Assembly: GCA_964511155.1 (NCBI GenBank)
Contig: CAZEEJ010000113.1
Span: forward strand, 1-17,419
DNA length: 17,419 nt
Reading direction: 5' to 3'
Source: JAAYDF01 sp964511155
GTDB lineage: Bacteria > Planctomycetota > Phycisphaerae > UBA1845 > PWPN01
Shown here: in pieces, positions 1 to 6,635 of the stretch
Layout of the letters: every line of letters starts with the position of its first letter
Position numbering within the stretch: position 1 is the stretch's first letter
Made by a program: the position numbers and the translations under genes
Notes under the pieces: model-generated
What the model saw: the letters and a program-made list of their open reading frames with translations, nothing else
Database searches by the model: none
What the model was told of the DNA's origin: nothing

Positions 1-30
1 GAGCCCTCACGCCGGCAAAAAAGAGCCAGT

Positions 31-64
31 CCCCGAACGCTAAACACGTACGGAGAACCTGGGC
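31..64. repeat. Diverged copy of the 62-bp edge repeat
   Basis: The stretch containing CCCGAACGCTAAACACGTAC followed by ACCTGGGCC closely resembles 17246-17278 and 17308-17338 at the opposite end of the window, which also carry CGCTGAACACGTAC or CCCTAAACACGTCC followed by CCTGG. It marks the left edge of the region as the same repeat family. Nothing suggests that it is coding. Confidence 0.6.
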
Positions 65-84
65 CACCCAGCCGGGGGTCGGGG

Positions 85-163
85 AAGCCCAGGGATAACC
101 GGCCCGGCAGAGGTCGTCCTGGTGATGCGAGCGATTGCTGGCAGGCCGGTTATGCCTGGGCTT
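85..163. repeat. Long inverted repeat, 20-nt arms
   Basis: The left arm AAGCCCAGGGATAACCGGCC (85-104) and the right arm at 144-163 are reverse complements at 19 of 20 positions, separated by a 39-nt loop (105-143). It could form a cruciform, terminate a gene lying left of the window, or be a small non-autonomous repeat element. There is no T-tract, so a simple intrinsic terminator is not well supported. An in-frame ATG at 122 lies inside the loop, which argues that the downstream ABC gene does not start there. Confidence 0.75.
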
Positions 164-176
164 GGGGACGTGGGGG

Positions 177-224
177 GCGGGTGGCGACGTCCGGCGGGTG
201 GCGACGCGCGGGCGGGTGGCGACG
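177..224. repeat. Three direct repeats of GCGGGTGGCGACG
   Basis: Perfect 13-bp copies lie at 177-189, 194-206 and 212-224, with start-to-start spacing of 17 and 18 bp. The last copy contains the candidate -35 hexamer of the next feature, so the repeats could be binding sites stacked upstream of the ABC operon promoter. Simple slippage of a G-rich sequence is the alternative. Confidence 0.6.
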
Positions 225-245
225 CGCGGCGGGTCAGGGTACAAT
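217..245 (+). promoter_or_regulatory. Candidate sigma70-type promoter of the ABC operon
   Basis: A TACAAT hexamer (240-245) has five of six matches to the -10 consensus. Seventeen bases upstream sits TGGCGA (217-222), a weak -35 with three of six matches. The proposed GTG start of the first ABC gene lies about 90 bp downstream. The -10 is the stronger part of the evidence. Confidence 0.4.
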
Positions 246-337
246 GCTTACCCGGTTGGAACCCCCAAGGGCCCCACGTTCGGGTTCACGGACCAGGAAA
301 GGCAGTCCATCCGGGCACACCGGCGACCAGTATTCCC

Positions 338-2248
338 GTGAGCGACACTCCTCTCAACATCAGCAACCGTCAGCTTCTGCGCTGGATGTTCCGCTTCCTG
401 CGGCCGGTCCAGGGGCTCATGGTCGTGGCTTGCCTGCTGCTGGTGACCTGGACCGGTGCGGAGGTCCTGGCGGTCAAGCTGACGGCGAGCGCGGTGGACG
501 AGATCCAGGCCATCCACGCCGGCGAGACGCGATTCGACCAGCCCGTCTGGGCCTGGCTGAACGGCAGCGGGACCGAGACCTCGGCACTGCGGCGCACGGT
601 GTTCGCCCTGGCCGGCCTGACCATCGCCATGGGCGTGCTCCGGTACCTCCGCGAGGTCACCAACAGCCGCGTCAGCATGGACATGGTCTTCTACATCCGC
701 GAGGCGGTCTACGACAAGCTGCAGCGGGCGGGGTTTGCCTTCCACGACGCCCTGTCGACCGGCGAGCTGATCAATCGTTCGCTCAGCGACCTGCAGAACG
801 TGCGGGCGTTCGTCAACTCCGCGGTGCTGATCACGCTGGAGATCGTGCTGATCGTCGGCGGCTACATGGCCCTGCTGCTGTCGCGTTCACCGTGGGTGGC
901 GGCCCTGTCGCTCGCTCCCCTGCCGGTCTGGACGTGGTACATTCTGCGGTTCAGCCGCAAGGCCCAGCCGGCCCTGAAAGCCGCGATGGAAGCCGGCGAT
1001 CAGAACATCGCGGTGATCACCGAGAACATCGCCGGTGTGCACGTGATCAAGGCCTTCGCCACCGAGCCGCAGGAGATCGCCAAGTACGGCCGCAGTTGCG
1101 ACGACTTCTTCGGCAAAGTGATGCGCCGCATCCGGCTGTTCGCCGACTTCGCCCCCGTCATCCGCAGCATCGCGACACTGTCGCACCTCACGCTGTTCCT
1201 GGCGGCCGGGGTGCTCATCATCAAGGGGCGGCTGAACGCCGGCGACGTGCTCATGCTCGGGTCGGCCATGGGGGCGATCCTGCTGCGCCTCCAGCAGGTC
1301 GCGGTGATCAACGACCAGTACCAGAACGCGATCGTCTCCGCCCGCCGCCTGTACGAAATCCTGATGGCCCCGCCTTCGGTGCCCGAGAAGCCTGACGCCC
1401 CCCCGCTACCACCCGGGAAAGGCCGCGTACGCGTTGAAAACGTGACTTTTGGTTACGACCCCGCCCGCCCGGTGCTGCGCGACCTCAACCTTGATGTGCC
1501 CGGGGGGAGCACGGTGGCCATCGTCGGCCCGACCGGTGCGGGCAAGACCACGCTGGTCAGCCTCATCGCCCGGTTCTACGATCCCCAGCAGGGGCGCATC
1601 TTCATCGACGGCATGGACATCCGCGACGCTGCGCTGGGCTCGCTCCGCACCCAGGTCGCCTACGTATTCCAGGAGACCTTCCTGTTCAGCGACACGGTGG
1701 CGGCGAATATCGCCTACGGCCGGCCGCGCACCGACGAGGGCGCGGTTGAAGCGGCCGCCCGGCTCGCCCAGGCGCACGAGTTCGTGGAGACCTTGCCGCT
1801 GGGCTATCGGACCATGCTCGGGGAGCGGGGGCACAACCTCTCCGGCGGGCAACGGCAGCGGCTGGCCATCGCCCGGGCCATCCACGCCAACCCGCGCATC
1901 CTGGTTCTCGATGACGCCACGGCGGCCGTCGATCCCGAGACCGAGGCCAGCATCCGCAAGGCCATGCGACTGGTCATGACCGACCGTACCGTGTTCGTCA
2001 TTGCCCACCGCGTCAGCACGGTGAAACGGGCGGACATGGTGATCGTGCTGGAGAACGGGCGGATCACCCAGCAGGGCACTCACGATGAGCTGCTCGCCCA
2101 GGAGGGCCACTACCAACAGATCGTCAGCGGGCAGCTTCATGCCGACGTGCCCATGGACGCGGGCGGGCTGAGCCACATGGATCGCATGATGCAACTGGGC
2201 ACCATCCCAGTCTCCGCCGGAGGACAGGCCGATGAGCCAGAGGACTGA
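338..2248 (+). CDS. ABC exporter half-transporter, subunit with degenerate Walker B
   Basis: A 636-residue fused membrane domain and nucleotide-binding domain of the ABCB/MsbA type. It probably forms the inner-membrane exporter with the overlapping next gene; the substrate cannot be read from sequence. The transmembrane region spans roughly residues 18-330. The nucleotide-binding domain shows Walker A GPTGAGKTT (397-405), Q-loop Gln445, a canonical LSGGQ (501-505), Walker B ILVLDD (521-526) and the H-loop histidine 557. The residue after Walker B is Asp526 instead of the catalytic Glu, as in the non-catalytic site of heterodimeric exporters. The frame is open to 122, but that extension is low-complexity and runs through repeats, so GTG 338 (VSDTPLNISNRQ) is preferred; no clear Shine-Dalgarno is visible, and ATG 386 is possible but would clip the first elbow helix. 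About 45 residues follow the last conserved block. Confidence 0.9.
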   Translation: MSDTPLNISNRQLLRWMFRFLRPVQGLMVVACLLLVTWTGAEVLAVKLTASAVDEIQAIHAGETRFDQPVWAWLNGSGTETSALRRTVFALAGLTIAMGVLRYLREVTNSRVSMDMVFYIREAVYDKLQRAGFAFHDALSTGELINRSLSDLQNVRAFVNSAVLITLEIVLIVGGYMALLLSRSPWVAALSLAPLPVWTWYILRFSRKAQPALKAAMEAGDQNIAVITENIAGVHVIKAFATEPQEIAKYGRSCDDFFGKVMRRIRLFADFAPVIRSIATLSHLTLFLAAGVLIIKGRLNAGDVLMLGSAMGAILLRLQQVAVINDQYQNAIVSARRLYEILMAPPSVPEKPDAPPLPPGKGRVRVENVTFGYDPARPVLRDLNLDVPGGSTVAIVGPTGAGKTTLVSLIARFYDPQQGRIFIDGMDIRDAALGSLRTQVAYVFQETFLFSDTVAANIAYGRPRTDEGAVEAAARLAQAHEFVETLPLGYRTMLGERGHNLSGGQRQRLAIARAIHANPRILVLDDATAAVDPETEASIRKAMRLVMTDRTVFVIAHRVSTVKRADMVIVLENGRITQQGTHDELLAQEGHYQQIVSGQLHADVPMDAGGLSHMDRMMQLGTIPVSAGGQADEPED

Positions 2249-4187
2249 CCCGGCCGGCGCCGGCCCTGGTGCGACATCGACCGAAACGGCCGCGGTGCGC
2301 TGTGGCCCGGCCGGTTGGCTGCGCTCGCTCCGCGACCGCATCCTCGGCCCGACGCCCCGGCTCACGGAGATTCTCACCACCGACGGCGAGGAGCGCTATC
2401 GCCCGATCGACTGGCGGCTCATTCGCCGGCTGATGGGTTGCCTGCGGCCGTACGCCCGGCAATACGCGCTCGGCATCGTCCTCGGGTTGGTGATGATCCT
2501 GCTCGAGATGCAGTCCCCGCGCTTCATGGGGGCGATCGTCAACTGGACGGTGAACTACGCCACCGGACAGTTGGAGCCCATGCCCACGGAGCGGTCCGCG
2601 ATCACCTGGCTGGCCGCGCTCATCGGACTGTGGGCCGTCGTGCTCGGCGTCGCCCTGCTCCTGCACCGCTGGACCATCCTGATCATGACCCACGCGGGCG
2701 AGCAGGTGCAGTTCGACATTCGCCGCCGCCTCTTCGCCCACCTGCAGGCCCTCTCCATGAGCTTCTACGACCGGACGAAGCTCGGGCGCATCATCAGCCG
2801 GTGCACCAGCGACGTGAACAGCCTGCGCGAGATCAACGTGTGGGGCCTGGACATCGTCGCGAAGAACGCGCTCATGATGATCGTCGCGGCGGGCATGTTG
2901 CTGCACACCGAGCCCCGGCTGTTCGCCGCCGTGGCGTGGCTGGGACCCATCCTCTTCGTGCTCAACCGCATCTACCGGCGCAAGGCCGCTCTCTGCTACC
3001 AGATCGCCCGTGAGGGCTTCACCCGCGTATCCGCCAACCTGGCCGAGAACATTACCGGCGTGCGCGTGGTCATGGCGTTCAACCGCCAGGTGGGCAATCT
3101 CGGCGTCTTCAACACCCTGCAGGAAGCCAATACGGTCAACAACGTCCGCGCCGCCCAGCTCAACGGCGTCTACCAGCCGCTGTTGGGGATCATCGGCTTC
3201 ACCGGCAAGGCCATCATCCTGGTCTACGGCGGATACCTCGTGGCCACCGGACGCATCGATCGCACCATCGGCGTCGGGTCCGTCGTGGCCGCCTTTCTGT
3301 ACTGGGACTGGTTCATGGCCCCGATCGTCAACGTCGGGAACTTCTACAACCAGCTCATGATGGCCATGGCCGGCGCCGAACGCCTCTTCAACCTGCTCGA
3401 TACCGCTCCCGAGGTTGCGGACTTGCCGGATGCCGCGCCTCTGCCGCCCATCCGCGGACACGTCCGTTTCGAGAACGTGACCTTCGGCTACGACGCCAGC
3501 CGTCCGGTGCTTTTCGACGTCAACTTCGAGGCCCGGCCGGGCCAGGTGATGGCCCTCGTCGGGGCGACCGGCAGCGGCAAGAGCAGCATCATCTCCCTCA
3601 TCGCCCGCTTCTATCAGCCGCAAAAGGGCCGCATCCTCATCGACGACCACGACATCCGCCAGGTTACCGGCGAGTCGCTGCACCGCCAGATGGGCCTGGT
3701 CCTGCAGGTCAACTACCTGTTCACCGGCACGGTCATGGATAACATCCGTTACGCCCGCCCGGAGGCCACTGAAGACGACGTGATCGCCGCTGCCCGCCGG
3801 CTTGGCACGTACGACGCGATCATGGCCGCCCGCGAGGGGTTCGACACCCAGGTCGGCGAACGCGGGGCCAACATGTCGCTCGGCCAGCGACAGCTTATCT
3901 GCTTCACCCGGGCCTTCCTGGCCGACCCGCGCATCTTCATGCTCGACGAGGCCACCAGCTCCGTCGATACCGCCACCGAGCAGATCGTCCAGCGCTCCCT
4001 CGAGCGGTTACTGGCCGGCCGAACCACCTTCATCGTCGCCCACCGCCTCAGTACCATCCTGCGGGCCGACCAGATTCTGGTCATCGACGCCGGGCGCATC
4101 GTCGAACGCGGCACCCACTGGGAACTGCTCGAACAGGACGGCAAGTACGCGCAGCTCTATGAGGAGTTTACGATGCAGGAAGAATGA
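2232..4187 (+). CDS. ABC exporter half-transporter, subunit with degenerate signature motif
   Basis: A 651-residue ABCB-type half-transporter. GGAGG (2219-2223) sits 8 nt before ATG 2232, and the start overlaps the previous gene by 17 bp, which indicates translational coupling and a heterodimer. A hydrophilic N-terminal extension (about residues 1-60) precedes the membrane domain (about 65-375). The ATPase domain has Walker A GATGSGKSS (444-452), Q-loop Gln492, Walker B ending LDE (catalytic Glu573) and H-loop His604. Its signature is MSLGQ (548-552) instead of LSGGQ. In the head-to-tail dimer, this defective signature would face the Walker B Asp of the partner, leaving one degenerate and one complete ATP site. 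Drug, lipid or peptide export are all possible. Confidence 0.92.
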   Translation: MSQRTDPAGAGPGATSTETAAVRCGPAGWLRSLRDRILGPTPRLTEILTTDGEERYRPIDWRLIRRLMGCLRPYARQYALGIVLGLVMILLEMQSPRFMGAIVNWTVNYATGQLEPMPTERSAITWLAALIGLWAVVLGVALLLHRWTILIMTHAGEQVQFDIRRRLFAHLQALSMSFYDRTKLGRIISRCTSDVNSLREINVWGLDIVAKNALMMIVAAGMLLHTEPRLFAAVAWLGPILFVLNRIYRRKAALCYQIAREGFTRVSANLAENITGVRVVMAFNRQVGNLGVFNTLQEANTVNNVRAAQLNGVYQPLLGIIGFTGKAIILVYGGYLVATGRIDRTIGVGSVVAAFLYWDWFMAPIVNVGNFYNQLMMAMAGAERLFNLLDTAPEVADLPDAAPLPPIRGHVRFENVTFGYDASRPVLFDVNFEARPGQVMALVGATGSGKSSIISLIARFYQPQKGRILIDDHDIRQVTGESLHRQMGLVLQVNYLFTGTVMDNIRYARPEATEDDVIAAARRLGTYDAIMAAREGFDTQVGERGANMSLGQRQLICFTRAFLADPRIFMLDEATSSVDTATEQIVQRSLERLLAGRTTFIVAHRLSTILRADQILVIDAGRIVERGTHWELLEQDGKYAQLYEEFTMQEE

Positions 4188-4196
4188 GGGAAAATT

Positions 4197-4313
4197 GAGA
4201 AGTGGGAAGTGGGAAGTGGGAACTGAGAAGTGAGAAGTGAGAAGTGAGAATACGGAGTACTGATTCGCGAGTTAAGCACGCGATGGGCTTGCCTCTTCGC
4301 GATGACAACGTAC
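4197..4313 (+). repeat. Heptad plus 79-bp-type repeat element, single copy
   Basis: Eight heptads of the form GAGAAGT/GGGAAGT (4197-4252) are followed by a unit containing CTGATTCGCGAGTTAAGCAC, TTGCCTCTTCGCGA and ACAACGTAC (4253-4313). The reverse complement matches the copies at 6158-6540. It begins 9 bp after the stop of ABC gene 2, in the same orientation relative to that gene as the right-hand cluster has to the NagB fusion. The interval 4314-4344 to the next gene holds only its Shine-Dalgarno. Confidence 0.85.
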
Positions 4314-4344
4314 AAGGAACATCCTACTTGGGAGAAGATGCGTC

Positions 4345-4965
4345 ATGCGTTTGCTTGTGTCCGCGGGCCCCACGCGGGAGTTTTTCGACTCGGTGCGGTT
4401 CATCACCAACGCCTCGACCGGGAAAATGGGCTACGCCATCGCCCGGGAGGCGGTGCGGCGGGGGCATGAGGTGACTCTGGTCAGCGGGCCGGTGGCGCTT
4501 CCCCCGCCGCGGGGCGTGACCTATATTCCCGTGGTGACCGCGACCGAGATGGCCCGGGCCTGCAAACGAGCCTTGCGTGACGCCGACGCCGTGGTGATGA
4601 CCGCGGCGGTTTGCGATTACCGTCCGGTGGAGACGGCGGCCCGGAAGCTGCCGAAGAAAAGTCGGCCGTACCGAATCGGACTGGCGCCGACGGAGGACAT
4701 CGCGGCCGCCCTGGGGGCCCGCAAGGGCGGTCGCATCCTCGTGGGCTTCGCCATGGAGGACCACGACGCCCGGCCCCATGCGGAGCGAAAGTGCGCCCGG
4801 AAGAACTGCGACCTGATCGTGCTGAACGGGCCGGAGAACGTCGGAGCCGACCGTGCCGTAGTAGAGCTGTACGCCCCCGAGCGCGGCTGGTTCGGTTCGC
4901 TGACCGGTACCAAGGCCGTGGTCGCCCGCGGCCTGCTCCGGGTGATCGAGGAGATGTCCGCGTGA
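4345..4965 (+). CDS. coaB: Phosphopantothenoylcysteine synthetase, stand-alone CoaB
   Basis: A 206-residue homologue of the C-terminal half of bacterial CoaBC (Dfp). That half joins 4'-phosphopantothenate and cysteine with CTP in coenzyme A synthesis, in the cytosol. Visible motifs are the N-terminal Rossmann start LLVSAGPTRE, the RFITN...GKMG block (Arg18, Asn22, Lys27; the spacing matches the Arg/Asn pair important in E. coli CoaB), VTLVSGPV, TAAVCDYRP (86-94), a KLPKK lysine patch (101-105) like the KXKK motif, and LVGFAME (132-138). The length fits CoaB alone; the flavin-dependent decarboxylase half (CoaC) is not next to it and should be encoded elsewhere. GGGAGAAG (4330-4337) lies 7 nt before the ATG. 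A 157-bp repeat-filled gap separates it from the ABC pair, so co-transcription is uncertain. Confidence 0.88.
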   Translation: MRLLVSAGPTREFFDSVRFITNASTGKMGYAIAREAVRRGHEVTLVSGPVALPPPRGVTYIPVVTATEMARACKRALRDADAVVMTAAVCDYRPVETAARKLPKKSRPYRIGLAPTEDIAAALGARKGGRILVGFAMEDHDARPHAERKCARKNCDLIVLNGPENVGADRAVVELYAPERGWFGSLTGTKAVVARGLLRVIEEMSA

Positions 4966-4979
4966 TCGTGGAGATGCAT

Positions 4980-5060
4980 GTAGCGGTCGGCCCCTGTGGC
5001 GACCGGACACCGGCGAGACGCCGGTGCCACACCGCAGCGGTCGCCCCCCGACTTCGGCGA
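4980..5060. repeat. Mosaic GC-rich hairpin repeat, copy 1
   Basis: It starts GTAGCGGTCGG, continues with TGTGGCGACCGG, then CACCGGCG-aga-CGCCGGTG (a perfect 8-bp stem), then GCAGCGGTCGCCCCCC and GACTTCGGCGA. The same blocks, partly in inverted order, form the repeats at 8538-8690, 15155-15180 and 17365. It fills the gap between coaB and the next gene. Confidence 0.8.
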
Positions 5061-5086
5061 CTGAAGGCTATCGTTGGGAGTTCATC

Positions 5087-6178
5087 ATGTCCGGATTCAT
5101 GGATGCCCTCTGCAAGCAACTGGGTTACATGGTCAGCCTGCCGGAACGCACTGTCCGCTCGCTGGCGGCCATGGCGGGCGGGACCACGTCGCTGCTGACC
5201 GAGACGCTCTTTCCGGAGGTCCTGCGCGGCACGACGCTCTACCGCATCTTCATCGGCGATACGCAGCGGTTCATGATCGAGAAGGTCGCCCAGATCCAGA
5301 AGGCGCAGGCCGACGACGCTCAGCCGCCGGCCGACCCGCAGTACGTGCAAAAGAAGATCGTGGGCAGCGCCCTGGAGACGGCCGGCCTGTTCGCGATGCA
5401 CTTCTCGCCTTTGTGGGTCTTCGCCATCGCGGGTGACGCAGCGGCCGGCAGCAACGCCTTCCTGAAACGGCTGAGCGAGCAGCTCAAGGCCAACGGGGTG
5501 ATCGGGCCTGACGTGGAGATCGCCGGACTACCGGACCTCCTGACCGCCATCCAGGACGCCTCGCAATCCAGCGTGACGGCCATCGACACCCCGCCGCTCT
5601 CGCGCGAGGAGATCGGCCGACTTGCCGACAACCTGACCGCCACGTACGGCCAGATGTTCGCCCGGGCGACCAACCTCCTGCCGCGTCTGGAAACCATTTG
5701 GGCACAGATGGAGCTGGTCGCCAATCGCGAGCACATCTCACTGGAAACCCTGGGCGGGATTCTGACCATCGACGTGGCCGGCTGGGCCCGCAAGACCGTC
5801 GGAACGGCCTTTGCCCTGGGGCAGACGGGGACCGACCTGGTCGGCGAGCAGATCCTCGACAGCTATGGCCGCACGCTCGCCGCCATCAGCCGCGAGGGAG
5901 TCGCCGCGTATCTCAATGACCGGATGAAGCCCTTTCTGGCCGCGGCCCGGGACCACTTCGACCCCACCCGCAAGAGCTGGACGGAGTCGCTGGTGGACCG
6001 CTTACTGGCTCGCGAACGGCAGGCGGACGTGCCCTGTGAGGGCGAAGTTTCCGAGATCGTTCCTGCGGTTGTTTCCGGTCCCGAGATCGCGCCGGATCGC
6101 GCCGCGACGGACGTCACCGCGGTGGATGGTGATACGATGGGTGGTGATGATGTTCATCGCGAAGAGGCAAGCCGGTAG
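5087..6178 (+). CDS. Hypothetical protein, C-terminal tail encoded by repeat DNA
   Basis: A 363-residue protein that I do not recognise. ATG 5087 is chosen because GGGAG (5076-5080) lies 6 nt upstream; the frame is open to 5024, but those residues come from the upstream hairpin repeat. There is no signal peptide. One moderately hydrophobic stretch (about residues 95-120, LFAMHFSPLWVFAIAG) could be a membrane-associated or buried helix. The rest is rich in predicted helix, with a central block (about 170-295) containing LETIWAQMELV and a Gly-rich TVGTAFALGQTGTDLVG. After about residue 310 the protein becomes acidic and low-complexity. The last 13 residues (from Met351, base 6137) are encoded by the first copy of a dispersed repeat, whose sequence also supplies the TAG stop. 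Neighbouring coaB is on the same strand, 121 bp upstream. Function unknown. Confidence 0.75.
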   Translation: MSGFMDALCKQLGYMVSLPERTVRSLAAMAGGTTSLLTETLFPEVLRGTTLYRIFIGDTQRFMIEKVAQIQKAQADDAQPPADPQYVQKKIVGSALETAGLFAMHFSPLWVFAIAGDAAAGSNAFLKRLSEQLKANGVIGPDVEIAGLPDLLTAIQDASQSSVTAIDTPPLSREEIGRLADNLTATYGQMFARATNLLPRLETIWAQMELVANREHISLETLGGILTIDVAGWARKTVGTAFALGQTGTDLVGEQILDSYGRTLAAISREGVAAYLNDRMKPFLAAARDHFDPTRKSWTESLVDRLLARERQADVPCEGEVSEIVPAVVSGPEIAPDRAATDVTAVDGDTMGGDDVHREEASR

Positions 6179-6262
6179 CGTGCTTAACTCGCGAATCGGA
6201 TGGTGGTGATGTTCGTCGCGAAGAGGCAAGCCGGTAGCGTGTCCAGCTCGCGAATCGGAGCG
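6137..6262 (-). repeat. Two diverged copies of the dispersed repeat, 59 bp apart
   Basis: CGCGAAGAGGCAAGCCGGTA occurs at 6158 and again at 6217, each preceded by GGTGGTGATG and followed by an ACTCGCGAATCGG or GCTCGCGAATCGG end. The first copy lies inside the 3' end of the preceding gene and contains its stop codon. They are related to, but distinct from, the three 79-bp units to the right. Degenerate TTCCCACTTCTCGCTTC heptads follow to about 6320. Confidence 0.85.
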
Positions 6263-6322
6263 CCGCATTCTCACTTCCCACTTCTCGCTTCTACCATCTC
6301 ACTTCCAACTTTCCACTCATCC

Positions 6323-6540
6323 TTTCTCGTCGCGAAGAGGCAAGCACATCGCGTACTTAACTCGCAAATCAGTGCTCCGCATTCTCACTTCTCACTTGCA
6401 CGTTCTTGTCGCGAAGAGGCAAGCACATCGCGTGCTTAACTCGCAAATCAGTGCTCCGCATTCTCACTTCTCACTTGCACGTTCTTGTCGCGAAGAGGCA
6501 AGCACATCGCGTACTTAACTCGCAAATCAGCGCTCCGCAT
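6323..6540 (-). repeat. Three tandem 79-bp repeat units
   Basis: CGCGAAGAGGCAAGCACATC starts at 6331, 6410 and 6489, an exact 79-bp period. The units are almost identical, with variation at GTACTT/GTGCTT and AGTGCTC/AGCGCTC. Each unit contains an AAGCAC-atcgc-GTGCTT hairpin (perfect only in the middle unit) nested inside a TCGCGA/TTGCGA pairing. Each ends in ATTCTCACTTCTCAC, so the heptad motif is part of the unit. Unlike CRISPR, there are no unique spacers. The mutations break rather than compensate the inner stem, so a conserved RNA fold is not supported. Confidence 0.9.
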
Positions 6541-6635
6541 TCTCACCTCTCACTTCTCACTTCTCACTTCTCACCTCTCACCTCTCACCTCTCACTCCAT
6601 TCTCAATTCTCAACTCCCAATTCTCAATTCTTCAC
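6541..6635 (-). repeat. Heptad minisatellite reaching into the stop codon of the NagB fusion
   Basis: Eight uninterrupted heptads TCTCAC(T/C) run 6541-6596, then TCTCAAT/TCTCAAC/TCCCAAT/TCTCAAT/TCTTCAC (6601-6635). The last one overlaps the stop codon (6632-6634) of the minus-strand gene. On the gene's own strand this reads TGA followed by GAGAATT/GAGAAGT heptads, the same arrangement as after ABC gene 2. Eight perfect-type heptads occur at both loci. Confidence 0.85.

Noticed and set aside
122..337. N-terminal extension of the first ABC subunit from ATG 122
   Set aside because: It runs through the inverted repeat loop and the 13-bp direct repeats, gives a low-complexity Gly/Arg-rich peptide, and would lie upstream of the candidate promoter. 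Family length fits the GTG at 338.
2124..3683. Minus-strand open frame across the ABC genes
   Set aside because: Antisense shadow of two well-supported transporters.
6331..6540. Short CRISPR array
   Set aside because: The 79-bp units are contiguous copies without unique spacers, and there is no cas gene nearby.
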